The notes beneath the pieces are model-generated. The model worked only from the letters and a program-made list of their open reading frames with translations, ran no database searches and was not told the DNA's origin. A stretch of DNA of 64,000 nt from Kocuria massiliensis. GTDB taxonomy: Bacteria > Actinomycetota > Actinomycetes > Actinomycetales > Micrococcaceae. A program made the position numbers and the translations under genes. Of this stretch, positions 38,372 through 48,102 are shown piece after piece. The DNA is taken from contig NZ_LT835161.1 in assembly GCF_900169715.1 (NCBI RefSeq), positions 1,045,590 to 1,109,589 on the forward strand, read 5' to 3'. Numbering within the stretch: the first letter of the stretch is position 1; each line of letters begins with the position of its first letter.

Positions 38372-39595
38372 ATGGCACATGCTCTAGAAGAGCTCATTGC
38401 CGGTGGTGTCAAGGGAAGGCACGTTCTGGTCCGCTCGGACCTGAACGTGCCCCTTGACGGGACCACCGTGACCGACGATGGACGTGTCAAAGCGTCCTTG
38501 CCGGTTGTGAAAAAACTTGCCGACGCCGGGGCTAAGGTCATCGTTATGGCCCACCTGGGCCGGCCCAAGGGCCAAGTTGACCCGAAATATTCCATCAAGC
38601 CCGCCGCCGACCGGTTGCAAGATCTCGCGGATTTCACGGTCGAGGTCGCCGAAGACGTGGTTGGCCCCGACGCGCAGAAAAAGGCTCGTGATCTCGGAGA
38701 AGGCGAAGTCCTCGTTCTCGAGAACGTTCGCTTTGACCCCCGGGAGACCAGCAAGGACGACCAAGAGCGTGCGAGCTTCGCGGAGGAACTTGCTCACCTC
38801 ACCGGTGAACGAGGCGCCTACGTTGACGACGCTTTCGGCGCCGTTCACCGGCGGCATGCCTCAGTCTTTGACATCGCGAAGGTCCTTCCGTCGTACTTGG
38901 GTGACCTCGTTGCAACGGAACTCAAAGTCCTTTCGACGATTATCGACAACCCGAAGCGGCCCTTCGTTGTTGTCATGGGTGGGTCAAAGGTTTCGGACAA
39001 ACTTGCCGTCATTGACAATCTGATCGGCAAGGCCGACGCTCTCCTGATCGGAGGAGGCATGTCCTTCACCTTCAGCGCCGCGCAGGGCTACAAAGTTGGA
39101 CGTTCACTGTTGGAGTCGGACCAAATCTCAACCGTTACCCAGTATTTGGAACGGGCAGAGGCCGAGGGCACCAAGATCGTCCTACCGACGGATGCTGTGT
39201 GGGCGTCAGAGTTTTCTGCGGATGCTCGTCATGAGGTTCGGTCAATTGATTCGTTGGAAGACGGAGAAATTGGTGCCGAAGGCCAGGGCCTCGATATCGG
39301 CCCGAAGTCTCAGGAACTCTTCGCCCAGTACATTAAGGACGCTCAAACCGTTTTCTGGAACGGACCTGTTGGCGTCTTCGAAATGGAAGCCTTCTCGGGA
39401 GGTACACGGGCAGTCGCGACGGCCGTTGCTGAGTCCGACGCCTTCAGCGTGATCGGTGGTGGCGACTCGGCGTCTGCAGTTCGCAACCTTGGATTCTCCG
39501 ACGACGAGTTTGGCCACATCTCCACCGGTGGCGGTGCCTCGTTGGAGTATATAGAAGGCAAAACTTTGCCAGGTCTGGAAGCGCTCGGCGTCTAA
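38372..39595 (+). CDS. pgk: Phosphoglycerate kinase
   Basis: Transfers phosphate from 1,3-bisphosphoglycerate to ADP. A 407-residue monomer with VRSDLNVPLDG, VIVMAHLGRPKG, the YVDDAFGAVHRRHAS segment, VVVMGGSKVSDKLAV at the hinge region and the C-terminal GGGDSASAVRNLG nucleotide-binding loop. Usual length is 395-415. AGGTTGGAGTAG precedes the ATG 48 nt after gap. A strong terminator hairpin follows the stop. Confidence 0.97.
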   Translation: MAHALEELIAGGVKGRHVLVRSDLNVPLDGTTVTDDGRVKASLPVVKKLADAGAKVIVMAHLGRPKGQVDPKYSIKPAADRLQDLADFTVEVAEDVVGPDAQKKARDLGEGEVLVLENVRFDPRETSKDDQERASFAEELAHLTGERGAYVDDAFGAVHRRHASVFDIAKVLPSYLGDLVATELKVLSTIIDNPKRPFVVVMGGSKVSDKLAVIDNLIGKADALLIGGGMSFTFSAAQGYKVGRSLLESDQISTVTQYLERAEAEGTKIVLPTDAVWASEFSADARHEVRSIDSLEDGEIGAEGQGLDIGPKSQELFAQYIKDAQTVFWNGPVGVFEMEAFSGGTRAVATAVAESDAFSVIGGGDSASAVRNLGFSDDEFGHISTGGGASLEYIEGKTLPGLEALGV

Positions 39596-39603
39596 AGGCA
39601 CTA

Positions 39604-39640
39604 GCGGGCCGACCACCTCGTGGTCGGCCCGCTCTTCTCT
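39604..39640 (+). terminator. Intrinsic terminator between pgk and tpiA
   Basis: Thirteen-pair perfect stem GCGGGCCGACCAC / GTGGTCGGCCCGC with loop CTC, followed by TCTTCTCT, starting 8 nt after the pgk stop. It should reduce read-through into tpiA. Confidence 0.8.
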
Positions 39641-39739
39641 ATGACCGGACGACTCTGGGCGGGCGCGATTGAGCTCCCGACCGATACCACACCCGTGAAC
39701 TCGGCATCGTGTGGATGCCACGACACAAAGGACAACGCA

Positions 39740-40555
39740 TTGACGACGCAGACCAACGGAACCTTTGACCGCAAGCCGCTGATCGCCGGCAATTGGAAAA
39801 TGAACATGGATCACGCCGAAGGCGTGGCGCTGGTTCAGAAGCTTGCGTGGACTCTCAACGACGCCAAATTTGATCACGACCGGGTCGAGGTGGCCGTGTT
39901 TCCGCCGGCAACGGATCTTCGCTCGGTACAGACCCTTATCAACGGGGACAAGCTGGACCTGGTGTATGGCGCGCAGGATCTCTCGCCGGAAGATTCGGGT
40001 GCCTTCACAGGCGATATCTCGGGAGCTTTCCTGAAGAAGTTGGAATGCACCTACGCTCTCGTGGGACATTCAGAACGCCGTTCAATCCATGGAGAAAGCG
40101 ACGAATTGTGCGCACGCAAGGTCCAGGCTGCGTACCGACACGGATTGACCCCGGTGCTGTGTGTAGGCGAGGGCCTGGATGAACGAGAAGCGGGCCGACA
40201 CGTCGAATACACCTTGGAGCAGCTCAGGGGATCGCTGGACGGCCTGACCCCCGCACAAGCGAAGACACTCGTTGTCGCCTATGAGCCCGTTTGGGCGATT
40301 GGCACGGGGAAGGTCGCCGGTCCCGGCGACGCTCAGGAAATGTCTGCCGCAATCCGTGCCGAGATCGCGAAGCTCTACGACGCCGAGACGGCCAACGCAG
40401 TGCGCATCCTCTACGGAGGCTCTGTTAAGGCTGATAACGCTGCGGCTACTCTGAGCGAAAAGGACGTCGACGGCGTCCTCGTCGGTGGCGCTTCCTTGAA
40501 GGCCGAGGAATTCGCAAACATCGCTCGATTCGAGAAGCACGTCGTCTCTGAATAA
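39740..40555 (+). CDS. tpiA: Triosephosphate isomerase
   Basis: Interconverts dihydroxyacetone phosphate and glyceraldehyde-3-phosphate. 271 residues from TTG 39740, chosen because AAAGGA stands 7 nt upstream; the open frame back to 39620 overlaps the terminator. Catalytic residues: lysine in GNWKMN, histidine in GHSERR, glutamate in [12 protein letters not shown]; the phosphate loop YGGSVK and [11 protein letters not shown] follow. It lies behind the pgk terminator, so it may have its own promoter in the 107-nt gap. Confidence 0.96.
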   Translation: MTTQTNGTFDRKPLIAGNWKMNMDHAEGVALVQKLAWTLNDAKFDHDRVEVAVFPPATDLRSVQTLINGDKLDLVYGAQDLSPEDSGAFTGDISGAFLKKLECTYALVGHSERRSIHGESDELCARKVQAAYRHGLTPVLCVGEGLDEREAGRHVEYTLEQLRGSLDGLTPAQAKTLVVAYEPVWAIGTGKVAGPGDAQEMSAAIRAEIAKLYDAETANAVRILYGGSVKADNAAATLSEKDVDGVLVGGASLKAEEFANIARFEKHVVSE

Positions 40556-40715
40556 GGGCTATCCCCACCAGGCGACACAAGGCTAGGCGTGATTCACGCC
40601 TCCGCTCTATGGATCAAGCAATCCTATGACGTAGAGTTGGGCTGAATGTCATGTTCGTTGTGGCCACGTCGCTTGTCCTCCTTGAGGCGATGCCACAAGG
40701 CAACGAAAGGTCGAA

Positions 40716-40964
40716 GTGGAAATATTACGTTGGGTCCTCTTGGGGATCATCGCGCTCACCAGTGTGCTGACCATCTTTTTCGTCCTGCTGAATAAGGGCA
40801 AGGGCGGGGGACTGTCGGACATGTTTGGTGGCGGAATGACGAGTTCGCTGAACTCCTCCGGCGTTGCCTCCCGAAACTTGGTCCGTCTCACCGTGACGAC
40901 GGCCATTATCTGGGTCCTCGCCATTATCGGCTATGCGCTGTTCCTGAGGTTCACCGCCGTCTAA
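40716..40964 (+). CDS. secG: Preprotein translocase subunit SecG
   Basis: An 82-residue membrane subunit of SecYEG. Two transmembrane segments (about 4-24, VLLGIIALTSVLTIFFVLL, and 57-77, TTAIIWVLAIIGYALFL) flank the conserved cytoplasmic loop NKGKGGGLSDMFGGGM. GTG 40716 with AAAGG 5 nt upstream. Location after tpiA is the standard one in Gram-positive bacteria. Confidence 0.94.
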   Translation: MEILRWVLLGIIALTSVLTIFFVLLNKGKGGGLSDMFGGGMTSSLNSSGVASRNLVRLTVTTAIIWVLAIIGYALFLRFTAV

Positions 40965-40987
40965 CTTTCTCAACGAGAAGAACGTAC

Positions 40988-41022
40988 AAGGGCCGTCTCA
41001 CCGTTTCGGTGGGACGGCCCTT
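40988..41022. terminator. Intrinsic terminator between secG and pgl
   Basis: Sixteen-pair stem AAGGGCCGTCTCACCG / CGGTGGGACGGCCCTT (one T-G pair), TTT loop, followed by TACTTTG. Lies between convergent genes and may act on both. Confidence 0.85.
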
Positions 41023-41107
41023 TACTTTGATGGGGTTCAGCTCACTGTGGGCATCGACCTTGTGAAATCAGGTTCCCGAGTTGTGAGGTCACTGGGCAGA
41101 AACCAGG

Positions 41108-41875
41108 TCAGTCACTGAAGACGTCCTGCGCCGCCAGATACAACGTCTCGGTGCGTCCACGGGCGCCAACTGCCGGCGTCTCTTGCAAAACCTCGCTGGA
41201 TGCTTCTTCCTGGTGGCGATGAGCGAGAAGTCGCTGAAAGGCGTCTTGCTTGTCTCCACCGGCGACGAGAAACCAGATTCTCTCGGAACGGTTGATCATG
41301 GGCAAAGTCATGGTTGTTCTCTCCGGCGGCGGCTTGGGAGATTCACGAATCGCCAGGACACCATCAATCTCTGACAAGATCTCGCTACGCTCGGGAAACA
41401 GCGACGCGATGTGGCCGTCTGGGCCCATCCCCAATAAGGACAGCGCAAAGTTGGGCGAGACGGCGCCCGCGTCCGCGTGAGCGGCCAGTTCCTCTGCATA
41501 GGCTTGAGCCGCCGCGTCTTCGGAGGGGAAAGCTGTTGCTGAACCCATGATGTGAGCGTTGGCCTTCGGCATCGGACCCTCAGCGAAGAAGGCGTCAAAA
41601 GCCTGCTGCGCGTTGCGTTCGTTGTGCCCTTCGGGAAGAAAACGCTCGTCCGACCACCACACGTGGACCTTCTCCCAGGCTACGGTGCTCACCAAAGGGC
41701 TCGCCGCGACCTTGGACCAGATGCCGGCGCCCAACGAGCCGCCAGTAATACTGATGTGGACTACATCGCGTGTCGCGGTCTCGTCGGACAGGAGTAATAA
41801 CAGCCTTGCGGCTGCGGATTGGGCGACGAGCTCTTTATTCGGGTATCTGAAGACCTGCGGCAGTTTAGGCATCAT
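41108..41875 (-). CDS. pgl: 6-phosphogluconolactonase (Pgl/DevB)
   Basis: Hydrolyses 6-phosphogluconolactone, the second step of the oxidative pentose phosphate pathway. The 255-residue protein contains ISITGGSLGAGIW, VHVWWSDERFLPEGHNERN, LSLLGMGPDGHIASLFP and the MTLPMINRSERIWFLVAGGDK block, all typical. Start at ATG 41875 (or 41872) overlaps the opcA stop by 11 nt, so the two are coupled. Last gene of tkt-tal-zwf-opcA-pgl. Confidence 0.95.
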   Translation of the reverse strand: MMPKLPQVFRYPNKELVAQSAAARLLLLLSDETATRDVVHISITGGSLGAGIWSKVAASPLVSTVAWEKVHVWWSDERFLPEGHNERNAQQAFDAFFAEGPMPKANAHIMGSATAFPSEDAAAQAYAEELAAHADAGAVSPNFALSLLGMGPDGHIASLFPERSEILSEIDGVLAIRESPKPPPERTTMTLPMINRSERIWFLVAGGDKQDAFQRLLAHRHQEEASSEVLQETPAVGARGRTETLYLAAQDVFSD

Positions 41876-42851
41876 AGACCTCCGTGTACCGGTTCGGATC
41901 TCCGGCAGGAACCGGCGCCTGGCCTTGAACGAACTTCACGTCCGACGACGCCAGACCATTCTGCAAGACGTCACCGAATACCTCGTCTGGGTCGAGCCGG
42001 CGAAGTTCCTCGGCAAGACATTCGGAAAGGGTCCTCACCGGTAAAGCGATCTGCTGGTCTGCGCTTCCGGGACTGGAAAGGGTCGCAATGTTCTGGCCTG
42101 GGCGATAAATCGTCACTTGGCCGTCATCGCGGCACAAGCTGACCCGATACAGACCGCGCTGCTGCGGGCTTTCTTGAATCTCGACCGTGGCACCCAAGCG
42201 GTACCCAAGCCAAGTACCCAACAGGAGAACCGACGGGGATTTCTCTGACCCTTCGACGATGACCTTGGATACGTGATGAGTCTCGGGATCGTCCATGACT
42301 GCCGCCAATTGGATGCGCCACAACGTCAGCCGGGTCCATGCCAGATCGGTGTCGCCTGGGGAATACCGGAGGCGCAAAGCTTCCAACGCGTCCCAGGGAA
42401 CCTCGGCACGAGCGGAATCGGTGATCCGCCGATGCGCAATCCGACCGATCGAGTGATCAGCGGGGCATTCCGGCAATGAATGCGGACACCAAGCAACGAT
42501 CGGGGCGTCCGGCAAGAGGAGAGCCGCAATCAAGGATTCGGTTGGACGAGCGGACTCTCCCCAGCCGCGAAGAATCACGATCTCGCTGGCTCCGGCGTCG
42601 CCGCCCATGCTGACCTCGGCATCAAGCCGGTTATCGCCCGACACATCATGAGCGATGTGGACGATGATGCGGCACGGATGCTCGTGGCTGGCTGCGATCG
42701 CTGCGTCGATGGCATTCTTTGAGTGGCCCTTATCGGCCATGATGACGAGGGTCAGAACTCGGCCGAGAGTGCTGATGCCGGTGTCATCGCGCATGCGAGC
42801 GAGCTCTTTATCAATCGTGGAGCTCGTGGTGTCTTTGAGGGTGCGGATCAT
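41865..42851 (-). CDS. opcA: Glucose-6-phosphate dehydrogenase assembly protein OpcA
   Basis: A 328-residue actinobacterial/cyanobacterial allosteric partner of Zwf. Characteristic segments: STLGRVLTLVIMADKG, AIAASHEHPCRIIVHIAHD, ILLP-type ALLLPDAPIVAWCPHSLPE, and WTRLTLWRIQLAAVMDDP. It has no catalytic motif. Its ATG shares one base with the zwf stop region at 42851, indicating coupled translation so that subunits are made together. Confidence 0.94.
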   Translation of the reverse strand: MIRTLKDTTSSTIDKELARMRDDTGISTLGRVLTLVIMADKGHSKNAIDAAIAASHEHPCRIIVHIAHDVSGDNRLDAEVSMGGDAGASEIVILRGWGESARPTESLIAALLLPDAPIVAWCPHSLPECPADHSIGRIAHRRITDSARAEVPWDALEALRLRYSPGDTDLAWTRLTLWRIQLAAVMDDPETHHVSKVIVEGSEKSPSVLLLGTWLGYRLGATVEIQESPQQRGLYRVSLCRDDGQVTIYRPGQNIATLSSPGSADQQIALPVRTLSECLAEELRRLDPDEVFGDVLQNGLASSDVKFVQGQAPVPAGDPNRYTEVYDA

Positions 42852-44389
42852 TAGGGCCTCCTCCAGGCTCGACCATCACGAGCCAACAGTTGATGGGCTG
42901 AATCGGGTCCCCACGAACCAGGGTCGTACTCTTCCGGACACATCCCACTGTCCTGCCAATACTTTTCGAACGGGTCCAGGATCTTCCACGAGAGTTCCAC
43001 TTCTTCGTGTCGAGGGAATAGCGGGGGTTCTCCCAGAAGGACGTCCAAGATCAATCGCTCGTAGGCTTCAGGACTGGACTCGGTAAAGGAATGCCCATAT
43101 CCGAAGTCCATACTGACGTCGCGCAGTTCCATTTGTGTTCCAGGAACCTTGGATGCAAAACGAATGGTCACGCCCTCATCCGGTTGGATTCGGATCACAA
43201 TGGCGTTTTGGCCGAATTCCTCGAAGGAGTTTTCACGGAACAGCAAGTTGGGGGAGCGCTTGAAGACGACGGCGATCTCCGTGACCCGTCGTCCGAGTCG
43301 TTTCCCGGCCCGAAGGTAGAACGGAACTCCCGACCAACGACGATTGTTGATGTCGAGTTTGATGGCTGCGAACGTTTCCGTTCGAGAGTCATCGGGAATG
43401 CCTTCTTCATCCTTGAAGCCTTTAACTTCCTCGCCACCTTGGAACCCTTCGGCGTATTGGCCCAAAGCGGAATAGCTTTCGAGGTCTTCTGGCAAGGTGA
43501 CGGCTGCGAGGACCTTGGCTTTTTCGTCTCGGAGGTACTCGGCGTCAAAGGTGATGGGCTCTTCCATCGCCGTGAGAGCCAGCAATTGGAGCAGGTGATT
43601 CTGAATAACATCCCGAGCGGCGCCGACACCCTCGTAGTACCCGGCTCGCGAGCCGATGCCGATGTCCTCGGCCATCGTGATCTGTACGTGGTCCACGTAA
43701 TTCGCGTTCCACAAAGGCTCGAACATTTCATTGGCGAATCGGAGCGCCAGAATATTTTGGACCGTTTCCTTGCCCAAGTAATGATCGATACGAAAGACGG
43801 AATCGGCGGGGAACACACCCTCCACGATGTCGTTCAGCTCGCGAGCCGACTCGAGATCGTGCCCAAACGGCTTCTCAATGACGACCCGCCGCCAACCAGT
43901 GGTGTCATCGTGATCGGCAAGACCATTCTCCGCGAGTTGCGTGCAGACTGCCTCGAAAGCCTTCGGGGGAATCGATAGGTAGAACACATGGTTGCCCCGG
44001 GTTCCTCGCGACTCTTCGAGGTCCGCCAGGGTTTGCTTGAGCCGACGGAAAGCGTCAGCTTCATCGAAGGACCCCTGGACGAAGCGAATCCCCACGGTCA
44101 ACTGGTTCCACACGTCTTCCCGGAACGGAGTTCGAGAATGGGCCTCCACGGCCTCGCGAACTTCCGCCCTGAAATCGTCATCCGACCAGTCGCGACGTCC
44201 GAACCCCACCAGCGCGAATTTTGGCGGCAATAGTCCGCGGTTCATGAGGTCGTAGATCGCAGGAAGGAGCTTCTTGCGGGCGAGATCGCCCGTGACGCCG
44301 AAGAGGACGAGGGCCGACGGCCCGGCAACACGGGTCAGGCGACGATCTTGTGGATCTCTCAGCGGATTGGTTTCTTGAGTAACCGACAC
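42851..44389 (-). CDS. zwf: Glucose-6-phosphate 1-dehydrogenase (Zwf)
   Basis: Oxidises glucose-6-phosphate to the lactone, making NADPH. 512 residues; coenzyme fold LVLFGVTGDLARKKLLPAIYDL near 30, the IEKPFGHDLESA lysine region, catalytic RIDHYLGKETVQN near 200, and SGVPFYLRAGKRLGRR. Starts at GTG 44389, with AAAGGA 6-7 nt upstream in an AT-rich patch that may hold its own promoter. A GC-rich hairpin separates it from tal. Confidence 0.97.
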   Translation of the reverse strand: MSVTQETNPLRDPQDRRLTRVAGPSALVLFGVTGDLARKKLLPAIYDLMNRGLLPPKFALVGFGRRDWSDDDFRAEVREAVEAHSRTPFREDVWNQLTVGIRFVQGSFDEADAFRRLKQTLADLEESRGTRGNHVFYLSIPPKAFEAVCTQLAENGLADHDDTTGWRRVVIEKPFGHDLESARELNDIVEGVFPADSVFRIDHYLGKETVQNILALRFANEMFEPLWNANYVDHVQITMAEDIGIGSRAGYYEGVGAARDVIQNHLLQLLALTAMEEPITFDAEYLRDEKAKVLAAVTLPEDLESYSALGQYAEGFQGGEEVKGFKDEEGIPDDSRTETFAAIKLDINNRRWSGVPFYLRAGKRLGRRVTEIAVVFKRSPNLLFRENSFEEFGQNAIVIRIQPDEGVTIRFASKVPGTQMELRDVSMDFGYGHSFTESSPEAYERLILDVLLGEPPLFPRHEEVELSWKILDPFEKYWQDSGMCPEEYDPGSWGPDSAHQLLARDGRAWRRP

Positions 44390-44447
44390 ACCAAATCCTT
44401 TAATTAAGAAATATCTTCTCGGTGAAAACTCACCAGATGGTCAAACC

Positions 44448-44486
44448 GCGCGTGACGGGCCGCTATTCCACGGCCGCCACGCGCGA
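44448..44486 (-). terminator. Hairpin behind tal
   Basis: CGCGCGTG / CACGCGCG outer stem with an inner GGCCG / CGGCC pair and a small internal loop, 11 nt after the tal stop on the minus strand. Weak T-content downstream (GGTTTGACC). Probably a partial terminator or processing hairpin ahead of zwf. Confidence 0.5.
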
Positions 44487-44496
44487 TGACTTCGTT

Positions 44497-45597
44497 TTAC
44501 TTGCGGAGGGCGGAGGAAACAGTGTCCAAGAGTTCCTTCCAGGAGTCCTCGAACTTCTGAATCCCTTCTTCCTCGAGTTTGGCTACGACATCGTTGTACG
44601 AGATGCCGATCTTCTCGAGTGCGTTAATCTCCGCCTCGGACTGGTCGTACGTGCCCTTGACGGAATCGCCAGTGATCTCCGCGTGGTCAGCGGTGGCCTC
44701 GAGCGTCTTCTCTGGCATGGTGTTCACGGTGTTTTCCACGCACAAACCAGTGACGTACATGGTGTCCGGGTACGACGGATCCTTGGTGCCTGTGGAGGCC
44801 CACAACGGCCGTTGTGCAGCGGCACCGGCTTCAGCCAATCGGTTCCACCGCTCGGTGGCGAAGGCTTCTTCGTAGACTTGATACGCGAGGCGGGCATTGG
44901 CCAGCCCGGCCTCGCCCTTCAGCTGCTGGGCTTCGTCGGTTCCGATCTTGTCCAGCTGACCATCGACCTCCGAATCCACTCGCGAAACGAAGAAGGACGC
45001 GACGGAGTGAATCTTGCTCAGGTCATGTCCGTTTTCGAGGGCCTTTTCCATACCGGTCATGAACGCGTTGATCACGGCGCGGTACCTTTCGAGCGAGAAG
45101 ATCAGCGTCACGTTGACGCTGATTCCCTGGCCGAGTGTCTCAGCGATGGGCTCGAGACCAGCCTCTGTTGCGGGAATCTTGATCATGACGTTGTCTCGGC
45201 CCACAGTCTCGTGGAGGCGGCGTGCCATCTCGATGGTTTCTTCGGCCTTGTGAGCAAGACGCGGGTCAACTTCGATCGAAACGCGTCCGTCAACGCCCTG
45301 TGTCGATTCGTAGATTGGTGCGAAGACATCGCAGGCATCGCGGACGTCGTCCGTGGTCACTGTGAACACGGACTCCTCGACGTCGGCACCGGCTTCAGAA
45401 AGTTCCTTCATTTGAGCGTCGTAGGCGTCACCCTTGGACAGAGCCTGAGCAAAAATGGTCGGGTTGGTCGTCACGCCGACGACGTTGCGGTCCCGAATCA
45501 GCTCGTCCAGGTTGCCGGACGTCAGACGCTCCCGGGAGAGGTCGTCGAGCCAAATGGAAACGCCGGCGTCGGAAAGCTTTTGGGTGTGGGTAGTCAT
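44497..45597 (-). CDS. tal: Transaldolase (Tal)
   Basis: Transfers dihydroxyacetone units between sedoheptulose-7-phosphate and glyceraldehyde-3-phosphate. The 366-residue protein is of the long actinobacterial type. [36 protein letters not shown], the Schiff-base lysine in [20 protein letters not shown], and ASFFVSRVD. The C-terminal [19 protein letters not shown] block is also typical. AAGAGGAGTA precedes the ATG. Lies 84 nt behind tkt. Confidence 0.96.
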   Translation of the reverse strand: MTTHTQKLSDAGVSIWLDDLSRERLTSGNLDELIRDRNVVGVTTNPTIFAQALSKGDAYDAQMKELSEAGADVEESVFTVTTDDVRDACDVFAPIYESTQGVDGRVSIEVDPRLAHKAEETIEMARRLHETVGRDNVMIKIPATEAGLEPIAETLGQGISVNVTLIFSLERYRAVINAFMTGMEKALENGHDLSKIHSVASFFVSRVDSEVDGQLDKIGTDEAQQLKGEAGLANARLAYQVYEEAFATERWNRLAEAGAAAQRPLWASTGTKDPSYPDTMYVTGLCVENTVNTMPEKTLEATADHAEITGDSVKGTYDQSEAEINALEKIGISYNDVVAKLEEEGIQKFEDSWKELLDTVSSALRK

Positions 45598-45640
45598 CTG
45601 TAGTACTCCTCTTGGCGATGAAGTTATTCGAAAACTGAGT

Positions 45641-45674
45641 GGGCCGGGAGGCTCACATGATCGCCGCCCGGCCC
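45641..45674 (-). terminator. Hairpin between tkt and tal
   Basis: Eight-pair GGGCCGGG / CCCGGCCC stem with an 18-nt loop, followed on the minus strand by ACTCAGTTTTCG. Begins 8 nt after the tkt stop and may attenuate read-through into tal. Confidence 0.5.
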
Positions 45675-45681
45675 GTCGGTC

Positions 45682-47799
45682 CTATGCCTTCGAGGCGTGG
45701 ATCGACTCGAGGGCCGATTCCACAATGGCCTCCGGCGTGATACCGAATTCCTTGTACAAGGTTTTGTAGTCGGCTGATGCTCCGAAATGATCCAGGGAAA
45801 CCGCGCGTCCTGCTGATCCCAAGATGTCGTTCCACGACATCGCGCTTCCGGCTTCCACGGATACTCGGGCCGCTACACCGGCCGGAATGACCGATTCACG
45901 GTAGGCGGCGTCTTGACGGTCGAACCATTCGCGGCACGGCATTGAGACCACGCGGGCGGCCACGTCCCGTTCGGCAAGGAGCTTGCGCGCCGTCAGCGCC
46001 AACTCCACCTCCGAGCCGGTAGCGATCAACACGACGTCCGGAGTGGAATCGGTGTCTGCGAGAACGTATCCGCCGCGTGCAGTGCCTTCTGCCGAACCGA
46101 ATTTCTCCCCTTCGGCTTCGGGGTGGAGATCCACACGGGCCAGAGTCGGGAGCCCTTGCCGGGTCAAGGCGAGACCCGCTGGACGTTCCTTCTGCTCCAA
46201 AATGGTGCGCCAAGCGACTGCGGTTTCGTTGGCATCGCCCGGACGGACGACGTCGAGGTTCGGGATGGCGCGCAAGGACGAAAGCTGCTCGACCGGTTGG
46301 TGTGTAGGTCCATCTTCTCCAAGACCGATGGAATCGTGAGTCCACACGTAGATCGAGGGGACGCCCATCAGCGCCGAGAGCCGGATCGCGGGCCTCTGGT
46401 AGTCGCTAAAGATGAGGAACGTGCCGCTGAAAGCTCGCGTTGGCGAGGAAAGCACGATTCCGTTGACGATAGCTGCCGCAGCATGCTCGCGAATTCCGAA
46501 GTGAAGGACACGCCCGTAAGGATTGGCCGTGATCTTCTTGGTCGAGCGCGAGGAGGGGTTGAAAGAATCTGCGGATTCTATCGTGGTGTTGTTGGAACCA
46601 GCGAGATCAGCAGAACCGCCCCAGAGCTCAGGGAAGGTCTCGGCAATGGCATTAATGACTTTGCCGCTTGCCGCGCGGGTCGCCAATGATTCGCCTGCTT
46701 CGAACACGGGGAATGAAGACTTGTAGTCCTGGGGGAGGGCACCTTCAGAAAGACGACGGTACAGCTTCGCCGATTCAGGGTTCTCTTCCTGCCACTGCCT
46801 AAAGCTCTTTTCCCAGTCCTGGCGTTCCTTCTGTGCACGAGTCTTCACTTCACGTGCGTGAGCCAGAACGTCGTCGTTGACTTCGAAGGTCTTCTCCGGA
46901 TCGAATCCGAGGACTTCCTTGACGGCCTTGACCTCGTCGCCGCCCAGCGCTGAACCATGAATGGCACCCGTATTCTGCTTGGTGGGTGCCGGCCATCCGA
47001 TAATGGTCTTCAACGCGATCAGGGTCGGCTTATCAGTGACCTTTTGAGCTTCACGAATCTGTTCGTAAAGCTCTTCGACATTTTCTTCGTAATGGTCTCC
47101 GCCATGAGTCCAATCCACGGTGCGGACATCCCAACCGTAGGCTTCATAGCGTTTGGTGACATCTTCCGTGAAGGCGACGTCGGTGTCGTCTTCGATCGAA
47201 ATTTGGTTCTGGTCGTAGAACACGATCAGGTTCCCGAGTTGCTGATGACCAGCCAATGACGACGCCTCAGAGGTCACGCCCTCTTGCAAGTCGCCATCGG
47301 ATGCAATCGTGTAAATCATGTGGTCGAAGGGGCTCTTACCCTCGGGAGCCTCCGGATCGAAGAGGCCCCTCATGCGACGCTGGGCGTATGCAAAGCCCAC
47401 GGAGGAAGCCAATCCTTGCCCTAAGGGACCGGTAGTGATCTCAACGCCCCGAGTGTGCTTGTACTCCGGGTGCCCCGGAGTCAATGAACCCCACGTGCGG
47501 AGCGACTTGAGATCGTCCAGTTCGAGACCGTAGCCGGAGAGATAGAGCTGGATGTACAACGTCAAAGAGGAGTGACCAGGGGAGAGGATGAACCGGTCAC
47601 GGCCCGCCCAACGGTCATCCGAAGGATCATGCCGCATGACGCGCTGCTGGAGCAGGTAGGCAAGAGGAGCGAGACTCATCGCCGTACCGGGGTGGCCATT
47701 TCCGACCTTTTCGACCGCGTCCGCAGCCAAAACGCGTACGGTGTCCACCGCACGACGATCCTGGTCGGTCCATTCGAGCTTGTCATTGAGGTTAGGCAC
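45682..47799 (-). CDS. tkt: Transketolase (Tkt)
   Basis: Thiamine-diphosphate enzyme moving two-carbon units in the pentose phosphate pathway. 705 residues. The N-terminal ThDP domain has GNGHPGTAMSLAPLAYLL near 33, and the ThDP/Mg motif ASDGDLQEGVTSEASSL near 160 with DQNQISI. The pyrimidine domain contains FGIREHAAAAIVNGI and YVWTHDSIGLGEDGPTHQPVEQL near 480. Heads the minus-strand pentose phosphate unit, divergent from ctaB. Confidence 0.97.
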   Translation of the reverse strand: MPNLNDKLEWTDQDRRAVDTVRVLAADAVEKVGNGHPGTAMSLAPLAYLLQQRVMRHDPSDDRWAGRDRFILSPGHSSLTLYIQLYLSGYGLELDDLKSLRTWGSLTPGHPEYKHTRGVEITTGPLGQGLASSVGFAYAQRRMRGLFDPEAPEGKSPFDHMIYTIASDGDLQEGVTSEASSLAGHQQLGNLIVFYDQNQISIEDDTDVAFTEDVTKRYEAYGWDVRTVDWTHGGDHYEENVEELYEQIREAQKVTDKPTLIALKTIIGWPAPTKQNTGAIHGSALGGDEVKAVKEVLGFDPEKTFEVNDDVLAHAREVKTRAQKERQDWEKSFRQWQEENPESAKLYRRLSEGALPQDYKSSFPVFEAGESLATRAASGKVINAIAETFPELWGGSADLAGSNNTTIESADSFNPSSRSTKKITANPYGRVLHFGIREHAAAAIVNGIVLSSPTRAFSGTFLIFSDYQRPAIRLSALMGVPSIYVWTHDSIGLGEDGPTHQPVEQLSSLRAIPNLDVVRPGDANETAVAWRTILEQKERPAGLALTRQGLPTLARVDLHPEAEGEKFGSAEGTARGGYVLADTDSTPDVVLIATGSEVELALTARKLLAERDVAARVVSMPCREWFDRQDAAYRESVIPAGVAARVSVEAGSAMSWNDILGSAGRAVSLDHFGASADYKTLYKEFGITPEAIVESALESIHASKA

Positions 47800-48102
47800 G
47801 AAATTGCCCCTTTCTCCGCTGATATGTGCGGGCCCCGACCGGGGTGACCGAGATCAGAATCCCGCAATTTCTCCCTCCAACAGTATGCCAATACGGTCCA
47901 GACGGGCAGGGGAGTGAGCCGACAGCGGACGCACCATTTCACGATGCGGCGATGAGACGGAAATATCACGTGTCAGCTGGGGAGTGCTGCCCAATTCGTT
48001 ATATGATGGAGGTTGTTTTTCCCTCCCACCCCGGTCGATATCTGAAGATGGCAAGCGGGTCTATTCCGTAGGGTGAAAACGTCAATCACGAAGGGTCGAT
48101 GA
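47800..48102. promoter_or_regulatory. tkt-ctaB divergent intergenic region
   Basis: About 300 nt carrying the promoters of two divergent units. AAAGGGGCAATTTC lies just upstream of tkt on the minus strand. Toward ctaB, TTATATGAT near 47999-48007 is a plausible -10 element. GAAGGG about 7 nt before GTG 48103 is the ctaB ribosome site. I see no further gene. Confidence 0.5.

Noticed and set aside
44422-45603. 393-codon plus-strand frame opposite tal
   Set aside because: Shadow of the transaldolase gene, whose motifs are unmistakable on the minus strand.
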